The notes under the pieces: generated by a model
The model's input: the letters and a program-made list of their open reading frames with translations, nothing else
Databases searched by the model: none
What the model was told of the DNA's origin: nothing
Position numbers and translations under genes: made by a program
Shown here: positions 47,600-57,115 of the stretch, piece after piece
Layout: every line of letters starts with the position of its first letter
How positions within the stretch are numbered: position 1 is the stretch's first letter
Origin: Annona cherimola
Taxonomy: Eukaryota; Streptophyta; Magnoliopsida; Magnoliales; Annonaceae
DNA length: 64,000 nt
Assembly (NCBI GenBank): GCA_030490835.1
Contig: CM059971.1
Coordinates: 2,798,545 to 2,862,544 of the forward strand
Direction: 5' to 3'

Positions 47600-48751
47600 T
47601 GTTGACACCCCACCGTTGGTCCCAAATATGGATAAATTGAAATGGATTACAAGTCCAAGCAAATTCAAGACACAAAAGGAAGTTCAAGTCAGCTAAGCGG
47701 ACCATTCCGCACTCAACCCACAGGAGCGAAGCTCCACCAAGCCTCGAAGAAGGCTTTTCAACAACCAGACCAGGCCCACAAAAGAGCGAAGCTCTTACAG
47801 GCCACCTCAACGGGCTCCACAATGCAGCCCAAGCCTCAGAAGCAGGCTTTCCTACAATTCTGGGCCCGTACAACGGCCCACCCAAAGCAAACGGGCTTAA
47901 GCTAAGCTCAAGTCCACCAAACTCAAGTATATGGACCAAGTCCAAGCCTTCAAAGGGCCCAAGGCCCACAACCTCAACCCAAGCTCAAGAATGTGGATCA
48001 AGTCCAACTCTTCAAGAAGCCCAAGTCCATGACCTCAAGAGGGCCCAAAAGCCCACGATCCCAACACAAGTCCAAGCCCATGGACCAAGTCCATGACTCA
48101 AGGGAGCCCAAAGCCCACTCCTACATCTATAAAAGGAGAGGCATCCCAAGGGGAGGACGGGAGTCTGCAGCAATGCCCCCGGCATCCCGGCCTTCACGCT
48201 CGTCAAGCTCCACGCTTCTCTTCTCATTTTTCCCTTTCCATCTCTCCCGTTCTCTCAAATCTTTTTATTTTTCCCCCTTTCACGCCGTGTAAACCGCCTC
48301 GGGTTGGCAGATTTCTCCATATTTGCTTCAATCCGAAGGCCGGAACCCGGACTCTGTACTGCTAGTGCCTTATTTCATCAAATAGGGGTTGATCTCCCTT
48401 TAAAGATCAGTGGCGACTCCGTTTTTCTTTATTTTGTGTGTGCGTGTTTAAGCTAGCGCCCCGGCAAGGCGGGTGCACGTGGGTCCACGGATTCTAGCAT
48501 AATACACTGCCGTTATGCTGCCGGATTTGTGACTTGACCCGTGTACTAAAAGTCCCGTCTTAGCCGTTATGCTGCCAAAATCACGAGAAAATACCCACAC
48601 GCCAACTTTCCTAAAAGATATGAAGCCTAATGCGTTTTACCCCATGTGAATGCAGGAAATCTAAGCCCACGTTGCTTTTCAACACGATCCACATTTTCAA
48701 GGCCCGGGAAACCATTCCGAGCCCATCGTAGCGCTCCCGGCGGGTGCTACA
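47600..48751 (+). repeat. 5' LTR of the gag-only retrotransposon
   Basis: It is 1152 bp, starting TGTTGACACC and ending GGTGCTACA. It lacks a 33-bp segment present in the 3' LTR just after the TATA box. Open frames inside (47642-47905, 47532-47969 on the minus strand, 48093-48365) are not genes; identical frames appear in the other LTR. Confidence 0.9.
48127..48136 (+). promoter_or_regulatory. LTR TATA box (5' LTR)
   Basis: The sequence CTATAAAAGG is a strong plant TATA box in the middle of the LTR, where the U3/R boundary is expected. The same box is at 53292-53301 in the 3' LTR. It would drive the genomic transcript of the element. Confidence 0.7.
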
Positions 48752-48754
48752 GCT

Positions 48755-48772
48755 TGGCGACTCCACTGGGGA
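48755..48772 (+). other. Primer-binding site
   Basis: Three bases after the 5' LTR the sequence TGGCGACTCCACTGGGGA begins with TGG, complementary to a tRNA CCA end. I do not assign the tRNA species. Confidence 0.7.
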
Positions 48773-49119
48773 CGGCGTTGTTGGTCTACATCAAGCGCAA
48801 GGGGGTTAGAATCTGGAGATCGGAGCTCTTCCCACGCTGAACAGCAAGGTGCAGAAGAAATCCCGTCTCCCGACAGCGAGTTTCTGAAGTTTCTGCCCAA
48901 ATCGCGCAGAAACCTAAAAAGTTTTTAGGTCCAGAGGCGTTCAACACACAAAACAGCAAAGAACTCGTGAAGGGCTATTGCACACCGTCTCGTAACCGTC
49001 CAGACACGTAAAACGAGCCTACAGCAAGGGGTTCCGGCAAATCCAAAATCAATTAACATAAAAAAAATCCTGCGTAAAAATCACTTCTTTTTCATAACCT
49101 GAGTGTTTTCTGGTCACAC

Positions 49120-49320
49120 TTCCAGAAACGCTTCAAGCGAACTGGTCTTCCTTCTAGACACTCTTCAAGCGAACTGGTCATTCTTCCAGACACTCTTCAA
49201 GCGAACTGGTCATTCTTCCAGACACGCTTCAAGAGAACTGGTCCTTCTCCAGACACGCTTCAAGAGAACTGGTCCTTCTCCAGACACGCTTCAAGCGAAC
49301 TGGTCACTTTTCCAGAGACG
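49120..49320 (+). repeat. 32-bp tandem repeat in the retrotransposon leader, six copies
   Basis: The unit contains CTTCAAGCGAACTGGTC and TTCCAGACA. Starts are at about 49131, 49163, 49195, 49227, 49258 and 49289. The spacing of 31-32 bp is not a multiple of three throughout, so the open frame 49103-49483 that spans it is unlikely to be coding. Confidence 0.8.
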
Positions 49321-49524
49321 CCTCAGGCAAACCCAAATCTGTGGACCACGAACATTCTCACGTGTGGAACTTAAAATAAATAAAATCTCAAAAAATACAA
49401 AAGGACCCGGACTTGCGAGTATACATCCAAAGGTTGGCTTTTTTTTTAGTATCTGTTTACAAGTGCTAACCCATTTTCATTGATTGCTCAGGTTCTTCAC
49501 CATATCTCAAAGGCAAAGCAAGTC

Positions 49525-49815
49525 AATCACTGATGTGACATAAAGCTTACGTGCCTAGAAGTCAATGGTTGACCCAAGACCATTGATGTGACATAAAGCT
49601 TACATGCCTAGAGTCAACTGTATGCTGACAAGACAATTGACATGACATAAAGGCGCTGAAATGACCATTGATGTGACATAAAGCTTACGTGCCTAGAAGT
49701 CAACGGTTGACCCAAGACCATTGATGTGACATAAAGCTTGCATGCCTAGAAGTCAACTGTAGGCTGACAAGACAATCGACATGACATAAAGGCACTGACA
49801 AGACCAATACGGAAA
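49525..49815 (+). repeat. 138-bp tandem duplication in the retrotransposon leader
   Basis: The block starting TGATGTGACATAAAGCTTAC at 49531 recurs at 49669 with the same order of sub-motifs (GTGCCTAGAAGTCAA, GGTTGACCCAAGACC, CTGACAAGACAAT). Within each block the motif TGACATAAAG also repeats. It lies between the primer-binding site and gag. Confidence 0.75.
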
Positions 49816-50119
49816 AGGCACAGACATGGCATAAAGGTACAGCAACGTCCAGAGGCATCACGGCGACGCGGCAGTAAGCTAGCAATGACTTTTCAAGTTC
49901 GAAGATGATTAATCAACCTTTCTACCCTTGGTTCTGAAACCGGGGGGCATCATATCATGTTTCCATAATTTTACTTTGACTTCCTACTAAAAAAAAAAAA
50001 AGTTAAAAAAAAAGAGCAAAAAAAGAGTTAAAAAAAAAAGAGAGCAAAAAAAAAAAAAAAAGAGTGAAGAAATTATATATCTTAAAGTTCTAGTTGCCTT
50101 CAAGCTGAAGATCGCATAC

Positions 50120-51655
50120 ATGGAGCCGACAAATCATCTTTCAAAGGAAAATACTGCATTCCCATTTGAAAAATGTGATCGGATGATGCAACGAATGCAA
50201 CGGATGGAGGACATGCTCTACAAAATAATAGAGCAACGTCAATCAATGGCAAAACAACAACATCAAGCGTCATCCTCTTCGTCACAACATCAACAAACAA
50301 CGAGTTCGAGCTCACAATCCGTTCCAGCTCAAAGATCACGCGGCCTAGCGAATGTGCAAGGCCAAATAGAAGAGGTCAAGATACAGTTTCAAAGCCAACT
50401 CCAAGAGTTGCACAGAAAAATTGAGCGACAGCAAGAGGAGGACCTTCATTTGGTAAAAATTGAAGACTTATGCCCATTTCCAAATGCACAACTACCTGAA
50501 AATTTCAAAATGCCAACCCTCCCTACCTATGAAGGAAACTCATGCCCACATGCCCATATCAAAGCCTTTTGCAGTATTTTATACCCTTTGGTAAAAAAGG
50601 AGGAAATTTTGGTCATGCTATTCCAACATAGCTTGAGAGGAGACGCCCTTGAATGGTATACGTCGCTCGACTGCAAGCAAATTAAAACATGGGAACAACT
50701 CTCCTTAGCCTTCATGGACCGCTTTTCATATATGCTAAATACGGCTCCCAAAAGGGCCGATCTCGAAGCACTCAAGCAAGAAGATGATGAAACGTTCTCA
50801 GAGTACGTGGCTAGATGGCGTGCCATGGCGGCGAAGATGAAAAGCCCGTTGTCGTTGGATGAGCAAATCTCCGTCGTCATCAACTCAACGCACCCGAGCA
50901 TCTCGGGCTACCTCATCTCTCACCCATATGTCAATTTCACTCAACTCCTCCAAGCCGGGGACCAAGTGGAGGCGGGAATTAGACATGGCACCATCTCCCC
51001 ATGGCCACAACAAGGAAATGCAACTCTTCTTGAACAAGCAAGCCCGAAATCTCAAATAGCGGACATCGGCATAGAAGTCAATTTTATCAAGGGTAATGCC
51101 AAAACCTTTGACCCCTCTATATTCATAACAAAAGTCCAACCCCATGATGCTCATGTCGTTTTACAAGGCCGAAATGCCAACCCGATCACCCTTCAAAGAA
51201 AATGGGTTGAGCCAGTCATTTTATTGGGAAAACCTGTCAAGCCTATGCAAGAGGATCTTATTTCACATAAATCCCCTATTGTTCAAAAAACATCCTCCAA
51301 TACCTTGCTTACAAACCCGGGAACTCCTCTCAAGATAGCAAGTCAACCAACTTTGTCACACTTCTCCCCAGAAAATGTCTTCATTCCAGTTAACCAACCA
51401 ACATGCCCGCAGTCTAGAAATGCAGAAGAGAACCCCAAAGCTCCTTACACCTCTACTCCTAGCATTCCTCCAAAACAGTCATTGTTATCATCTTCTACAC
51501 AATCATGCCCGGCCATGGAAGGTGAAATATTAATCTTATCAACAAAGTGGACAAACACCTCAGAAGAGGAAATGCTAGCCGAAGAGCACAAATTTCAAGA
51601 AATTCCTGCACAAAAAAAAGCAAAATGGAAGAGACCATTTACAAGTCACAAATGA
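50120..51655 (+). CDS. Retrotransposon gag-like protein, 511 aa
   Basis: This is the capsid-type protein of the element, expected to form virus-like particles in the cytoplasm. Residues 1-130 are Gln/Ser-rich with short coiled-coil-like stretches (MQRMQRMEDMLYKIIEQRQS). Residues about 135-285 are a typical plant gag domain, with LRGDALEWYTSL, TWEQLSLAFMDRF and YVARWRAMAAKM-type blocks. The C-terminal 220 residues are Pro/Ser/Thr-rich and end in a basic tail (KKAKWKRPF). No CCHC zinc knuckle is visible and no protease follows. The frame is uninterrupted over 1.5 kb, in keeping with the element's youth. The start at 50120 is the first Met of the frame and is preceded by poly-A-rich leader (49990-50080). 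The same frame is not continued past 51655. Confidence 0.85.
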   Translation: MEPTNHLSKENTAFPFEKCDRMMQRMQRMEDMLYKIIEQRQSMAKQQHQASSSSSQHQQTTSSSSQSVPAQRSRGLANVQGQIEEVKIQFQSQLQELHRKIERQQEEDLHLVKIEDLCPFPNAQLPENFKMPTLPTYEGNSCPHAHIKAFCSILYPLVKKEEILVMLFQHSLRGDALEWYTSLDCKQIKTWEQLSLAFMDRFSYMLNTAPKRADLEALKQEDDETFSEYVARWRAMAAKMKSPLSLDEQISVVINSTHPSISGYLISHPYVNFTQLLQAGDQVEAGIRHGTISPWPQQGNATLLEQASPKSQIADIGIEVNFIKGNAKTFDPSIFITKVQPHDAHVVLQGRNANPITLQRKWVEPVILLGKPVKPMQEDLISHKSPIVQKTSSNTLLTNPGTPLKIASQPTLSHFSPENVFIPVNQPTCPQSRNAEENPKAPYTSTPSIPPKQSLLSSSTQSCPAMEGEILILSTKWTNTSEEEMLAEEHKFQEIPAQKKAKWKRPFTSHK

Positions 51656-52764
51656 AGTTATCCCTCATACAGACAATCAAGCAGAGGCATCTAAAAGGCC
51701 TCAACAAACCATCATCAACACAGGCAATGTCGACGAAGTCAAACAGCCAACAAGGTTAGCCCCGGAAGCCGCAGAACGCGCAGGGCACACAACCATCATC
51801 TATCAACCCACCGTCACAAATACATCTCCGTCAACACATCCACAAGGGATATTTCAAAATGGCTACCAGATAGTCTTTCCATCAAGCTTGGCAGGAAAAA
51901 CGCCAACAACCGGTGAAGACAATATTTCACAAGGGGCAAAAAGCGCACAAAAAACAAAAGACTGGGGGCATGCCAGAGAAGTATGGGGCCAACCTACCAA
52001 AGCCGCATGCCAGAGAAGCATTAAGTTCAAGATACAAAGAAAAAATTACAAACGAAGGCTGAAGAGGAAAAGGTGGAGAAAAATGCATCTACATCATCCC
52101 GAAGCATGGGGGCATGTGGTTCTAAAGAAAAATGACACAAATTACTTTTATATCATGTTCCATCCTACAACAAACAAAGTTTGGGACCCGGGAGGCAAAG
52201 CTACATGAGGAAATGGTTCCACAGCGCCGCTCGCAAGGCTACCACGACAGCAAGCAAACCCCGAACGGCGACATCAAGCAACGGCGGCGGCGGCGATGAA
52301 AAGAGGAAAAGAGCAACCGAAAGAGGGAAACCCCCTATCGGAGACCCTAAAATTTGGTAAAATTGCAGAAAGCTCCTCGCCATCTACAGGAATTGCGAAA
52401 TTATCCGGATTCAAGACTAGTGCAAAACAAGCCAGCAAGTCCACAAAATTTCAAAAAGGACCACTCTCCCGGAAGAAACATCTTGAGTTCGTAGAAATTG
52501 CAAAGTGACCCAAAACAAAAAAAAACAAAAAACAAAAAAACAAAAAAAACAAAAAAAACAAAAAAAAAAGAAAAGAAAGAAAAGAAAGAGAAGACAAAAA
52601 AAAAAAAAACCAAAACAAAAACAAAAAGAGAAAGAGAGAGAAAGAACGAAAGAAAAAGGGAGAAAGAAAAAGAGCGAGAAAAGAAAGTGTTCAGGTCAAT
52701 GCCAAAAGGGATGTCAAGTACTTTGTCATTCATCGTCAAGACGCCTCTGGCAAAGGGGGGCAGC
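51656..52764 (+). other. Non-pol region of the gag-only retrotransposon
   Basis: The region where pol would be expected is only 1.1 kb and shows no pol motifs. A short frame at 51888-52208 has basic residues and nothing recognisable. From 52510 to 52690 the strand is almost entirely purine with C interruptions (AAAAAACAAAAAACAAA, then AAAGAAAGAGAAG). The stretch ends with the polypurine tract AAAGGGGGG at 52752-52760, four bases from the 3' LTR. Confidence 0.7.
52752..52764 (+). other. Polypurine tract
   Basis: The sequence AAAGGGGGGCAGC lies immediately before the 3' LTR start TGTTGACA and is the expected plus-strand primer. Confidence 0.75.
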
Positions 52765-53949
52765 TGTTGACACCCCACCGTTGGGCCCAAATATGGATAA
52801 ATTGAAATGGATTACAAGTCCAAGCAAATTCAAGACACAAAAGGAAGTTCAAGTCAGCTAAGCGGACCATTCCGCACTCAACCCACAGGAGCGAAGCTCC
52901 ACCAAGCCTCGAAGAAGGCTTTTCAACAACCAGACCAGGCCCACAAAAGAGCGAAGCTCTTACAGGCCACCTCAACGGGCTCCACAATGCAGCCCAAGCC
53001 TCAGAAGCAGGCTTTCCTACAATTCTGGGCCCGTACAACGGCCCACCCAAAGCAAACGGGCTTAAGCTAAGCTCAAGTCCACCAAACTCAAGTATATGGA
53101 CCAAGTCCAAGCCTTCAAAGGGCCCAAGGCCCACAACCTCAACCCAAGCTCAAGAATGTGGATCAAGTCCAACTCTTCAAGAAGCCCAAGTCCATGACCT
53201 CAAGAGGGCCCAAAAGCCCACGATCCCAACACAAGTCCAAGCCCATGGACCAAGTCCATGACTCAAGGGAGCCCAAAGCCCACTCCTACATCTATAAAAG
53301 GAGAGGCACCCCTCTCATTTGAGGGGACTAGAAGAGAGGCATCCCAAGGGGAGGACGGGAGTCTGCAGCAACGCCCCCGGCATCCCGGCCTTCACGCTCG
53401 TCAAGCTCCACGCTTCTCTTCTCATTTTTCCCTTTCCATCTCTCCCGTTCTCTCAAATCTTTTTATTTTCCCCCCTTTCACGCCGTGTAAACCGCCTCGG
53501 GTTGGCAGATTTCTCCATATTTGCTTCAATCCGAAGGCCGGAACCCGGACTCTGTACTGCTAGTGCCTTATTTCATCAAATAGGGGTTGATCTCCCTTTA
53601 AAGATCAGTGGCGACTCCGTTTTTCTTTATTTTGTGTGTGCGTGTTTAAGCTAGCGCCCCGGCAAGGCGGGTGCACGTGGGTCCACGGATTCCAGCATAA
53701 TACACTGCCGTTATGCTGCCGGATTTGTGACTTGACCCGTGTACTAAAAGTCCCGTCTTAGCCGTTATGCTGCCAAAATCACGAGAAAATACCCACACGC
53801 CAACTTTCCTAAAAGATATGAAGCCTAATGCGTTTTACCCCATGTGAATGCAGGAAATCTAAGCTCACGTTGCTTTTCAACACGATCCACATTTTCAAGG
53901 CCCGGGAAACCATTCCGAGCCCATCGTAGCGCTCCCGGCGGGTGCTACA
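52765..53949 (+). repeat. 3' LTR of the gag-only retrotransposon
   Basis: It is 1185 bp and nearly identical to the 5' LTR. It carries an additional 33 bp (about 53308-53340) bounded by the short direct repeat GAGAGGCA, just downstream of the TATA box at 53292-53301. Confidence 0.9.
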
Positions 53950-53954
53950 CCGCA

Positions 53955-55800
53955 TCGACCTAAATTATATTTGGTTCAAATCCGTTTTGCGTGGCTGGAT
54001 GAAATTGCGTCTTGCTGAACCCGCCCGCCTTGTTGTGAATTGTGATAGAGGAAAACTAATTTATGGCAATCATCGTATCTAGGCAGTGCGTGTCTTGCTT
54101 TGGTGGTTTTTTTTCAAAAAAAATAAAAAATAAAAAAAATAAAAAATAAAAAAAATTCTGATGGCCGACGTTAAAATAATTTTTTAAAAAAAATAAATAA
54201 AAATCCACAGATAGATCTGATGGGAGAAGAGAATTGCTGCCTTCTATGTGCTGCTCGCGTCGGCCAACAAAGGATGGAGGATGCGGGCGTGCCGTTCTCG
54301 AATTGAAGACATTTGCATGTCTTCCAAAACTAAAGCGGGGGTGATGCTATTCCTATTCGTGGCCGGAGATGCTGTGAACGGCGTGCTGAAGACGCTGCTT
54401 GGGGCTGCCAGATTCGATGTGCCTTGAAGACGGGTTCTGTTTGCCCGCTGCGGAATTGAGAATTCTCTCGTGAAACTCGGGTTCACTTAGAACCTAACCC
54501 CTAACTCTAACTCTATTTATAAAACATCAACTCTAATTCTAACTTTATTTATAAAACCTAAACCCTAATCATATTTTTAAAAATCAAGTTTGGGTTGAGT
54601 TTTGAGTTAGAATTTATGTTAATAAATTTACATTTTATTTAAAAGTGATAAGTTTAAAATTTCATATGAATAAATAATAATAACAAATTATGTAAATAAA
54701 CATAATAATATATAATCAAACTACATATTTTTTAAAAAATAATAATATAAAAAATATTTCTAGAAAAAATTTAACACACAACTAAGATAAAAAAAGAAAA
54801 TTAATAAGTATAAAAGTAAATGATAGAAACAAAAGATAAATATAAATAAAAGTAATAACTTTATTTACAATAAAATTACAATATGCCAAATATATATTCA
54901 AATATAGATATAATAACATAAAATGTGAAAAATATAAAGAAATATTGCTTGAATAGTATGTATATAATACATTTTATAATAAATATAAAATGAAATATCG
55001 AGCTCCGATTCATTGAACCTTATCCCTATCATATTTACAAATCGAGTTCCTCGAGTTTAAATTTTTTGAGTTCAAATTTTTTAGGTGAGTTATGAAAAAG
55101 AAGTTTCAACACATTCAAAATCAAATTCGGCTGGCCAAGTTCAGACTCACCCCGGCTCAAGTTGCACCCCCTGGAAATTAAAGTACCAGTCAGTATTCTA
55201 GCGGTGCACAAACTACGGCGCTCATGACGTTACCTTCTTTGCACGTGGGACTTCTCAAATAAGTTTATAATTTTACCCAATAATTTAAACAATCTAGTAA
55301 CAGATCCCAAAATATTTAAATAGAAATTTTTTAAAAAAACATATATTTTTCAAAGAGTTAACTATGCACTTTTTCCAATTTAAATCAGGAATGGATTCAG
55401 AACTGACCCAAAAAGCACCCCTACAACTATCGTATCGTAATGCAACACATTTTTATCATTTTTTAAGGGTACTTTGATTTATATGGAAGCTTTTATAGCG
55501 ACTTTAGATGATACAAAACTTCCGATCATAACTAACAGTTATTGTAACGGATCGGGTATGCTGCATTTATAGCATATTTGGAATGAATGGAAGTTTTCAA
55601 ACTTAACAAGTATGGTTGGACTTAAGGGTAAACGTAATAGATATATTCGAAATTGATCTTTTTCTAAAGGATATTGGGGTAAGGAGGGTTAAATAACATT
55701 GGCAATGACTCAAGATAACATTCTTTTGAAAATAGTAAAATGATTCAGAATTTTTTTTTTTTTCTTGATCTTAAGCATGCAGTAAAAAGGGGTAAATGTG
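53955..55800. other. Intergenic sequence with possible transposon fragments
   Basis: The block at 53955-54490 is less AT-rich. A minus-strand open frame (54244-54486, Ser/Thr-rich) is not recognised. At 55110-55175 the wording GGCTCAAGTTGCACCCC resembles the end of hAT-type elements, but no partner end was found. The rest is AT-rich. Confidence 0.35.
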
Positions 55801-56143
55801 ACAAATCTATGCTCCTGAAAAAGAAATATGGTGGTTGTTCCTCCCCCAAAATTCAGAACAATTGCTCACGACATGCTCCTCCTGGTCATTTCGACCAAAG
55901 ATTTTAAAATGACACGTAATGCATACAGAGCCTGCAGCAGTGTTAGCTATCTAATAACTTCCACCTTCCCCGAAGCAGACGCCATCCTCTGTATTGGGGA
56001 GACAGATCCCATGGTTGCCTGCAACCACTGCATCAGATGCATCCTCTAGTCAGATACATAACACAATTTCTGCCAGCCCCCATGTTCTAGATGTCACTAA
56101 CTTCTCCTCAAATACCTTGAATTTTGAAGGCACTTTTGGTACC

Positions 56144-56255
56144 ATAACCACTCGATGGCGTGCGTCCTTGAAGGATATAAACTAACCACTCGATGCCAAG
56201 CGTCCTTGAAGGATATAACGAATCACTCGATGGCAGGCATCCTTACATATAAACC
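56144..56255 (+). repeat. 37-bp tandem repeat, three copies
   Basis: The unit CCACTCGATGGCGTGCGTCC with TTGAAGGATATAA recurs at about 56148, 56186 and 56223, the last copy being shortened. It lies in intergenic sequence 0.9 kb downstream of the purine gene. Confidence 0.75.
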
Positions 56256-56844
56256 AAGGCAGGCAGGATCAAATGGGCACCTGAAACAGTTTGGTAAACA
56301 GTAGTGTTTGAACCACCAGTTGATGATGTTTTGAACTAGTTTGGACAGGAAGCATGATTATTTTGTAATCATCTACCGTCACTAGAATATACTAGGGAAG
56401 GGGAAAAGGATAAAATAATTCAACTTGAGTGAAAATTGGAAGTCAATTTTGGTTTGCATTTATGTTTCGTAAATACCTAAATAGATATTACCCCATCACC
56501 TCATATTCAGTCTTTTGTTACTCTTCAGAAAATAAACAAACAAAATAAATAACTGTTAAAAAGTAAAAAAAAACAAAAACAAAAACAAAAACTAGTTTCT
56601 TTAGATAAGGTGCAAGCACTCACCTACATTTATGAGCCGGATCCAAGACAGTAATCCAGTGTGATTAGCTTGAGAAAACCTGTCTTGATTAGCAAAATTC
56701 CTGAGACAAACATCTCCAAGAAAAAGGGATTATCAATTATCAGGGTAAGATAAGCTCACAACAAATATTGCAGTTTAGCAAGATTACCATGGCAGAAATG
56801 TACTTCTTAACGCATCATGAAACCCTTTTGGGGTAGGAACTTGT

Positions 56845-57112
56845 TTCAATGCAGCAAGGTGCATTGAAAAAACCCCTTTTTATATATATATATATATTTT
56901 TTGAAAATATTTTCACACAAATGTTAATCTAGGTGCATTTAACTTGTGTATCAATTTTTACCATTGTTGGAGATTTTTAAAAAAAAATTCAGATTTTTAA
57001 AAATCAGTGATATTTTTAGTAATTTAAATGTTAAATACACTTAGATTAACAGATTCACGAAAAAAATTTCAAAAAAAAAAATTAAAAAATGGGTTTTGCA
57101 GCAGGGTGCATT
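56845..57112. mobile_element. Foldback element, GTGCATTGAA-type ends, abutting the PurK-PurE stop codon
   Basis: The left end GCAGCAAGGTGCATTGAAAA and right end GCAGCAGGGTGCATTGAATC are direct, suggesting a duplicated target, and the arms TTAATCTAGGTGCATTTAAC and ACACTTAGATTAACAGATTC are inverted. The core keeps only AAAATCAGTGATATTTTTAG because one side is deleted. The purine gene's TGA is at 57116-57118, so the element forms the immediate 3' flank. Confidence 0.65.
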
Positions 57113-57115
57113 GAA

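Larger units (their letters stand above)
47600..53949 (+). mobile_element. Complete gag-only LTR retrotransposon, 6.35 kb
   Basis: The two LTRs (47600-48751 and 52765-53949) both start TGTTGACACCCCACCG and end GGTGCTACA. The element is flanked by the 5-bp duplication CCGCA (47595-47599 and 53950-53954). A primer-binding site follows the 5' LTR and a purine tract precedes the 3' LTR. The only substantial protein is a gag-like polypeptide (50120-51655). The remaining 1.1 kb before the 3' LTR has no protease, integrase, reverse transcriptase or RNase H motifs. Comparing the LTRs by eye gives about five substitutions plus one 33-bp length difference, so the insertion is recent. Mobility would depend on the enzymes of a related autonomous element. 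The gag type suggests Ty3/gypsy ancestry, but without pol this is inference. Confidence 0.9.

Noticed and set aside
47642..48365. Several open frames inside the LTR, including a 145-residue one on the minus strand
   Set aside because: The same frames occur in both LTRs, overlap on opposite strands and resemble no protein. They follow from GC-rich LTR sequence.
52498..52861. Lysine-rich open frames over the purine tract
   Set aside because: They are translations of simple purine-rich sequence in two shifted frames, with no codon structure, and one runs into the LTR.
54244..54486. Ser/Thr-rich 80-codon minus-strand frame
   Set aside because: No recognisable motif, no supporting splice signals, and located in probable transposon debris.
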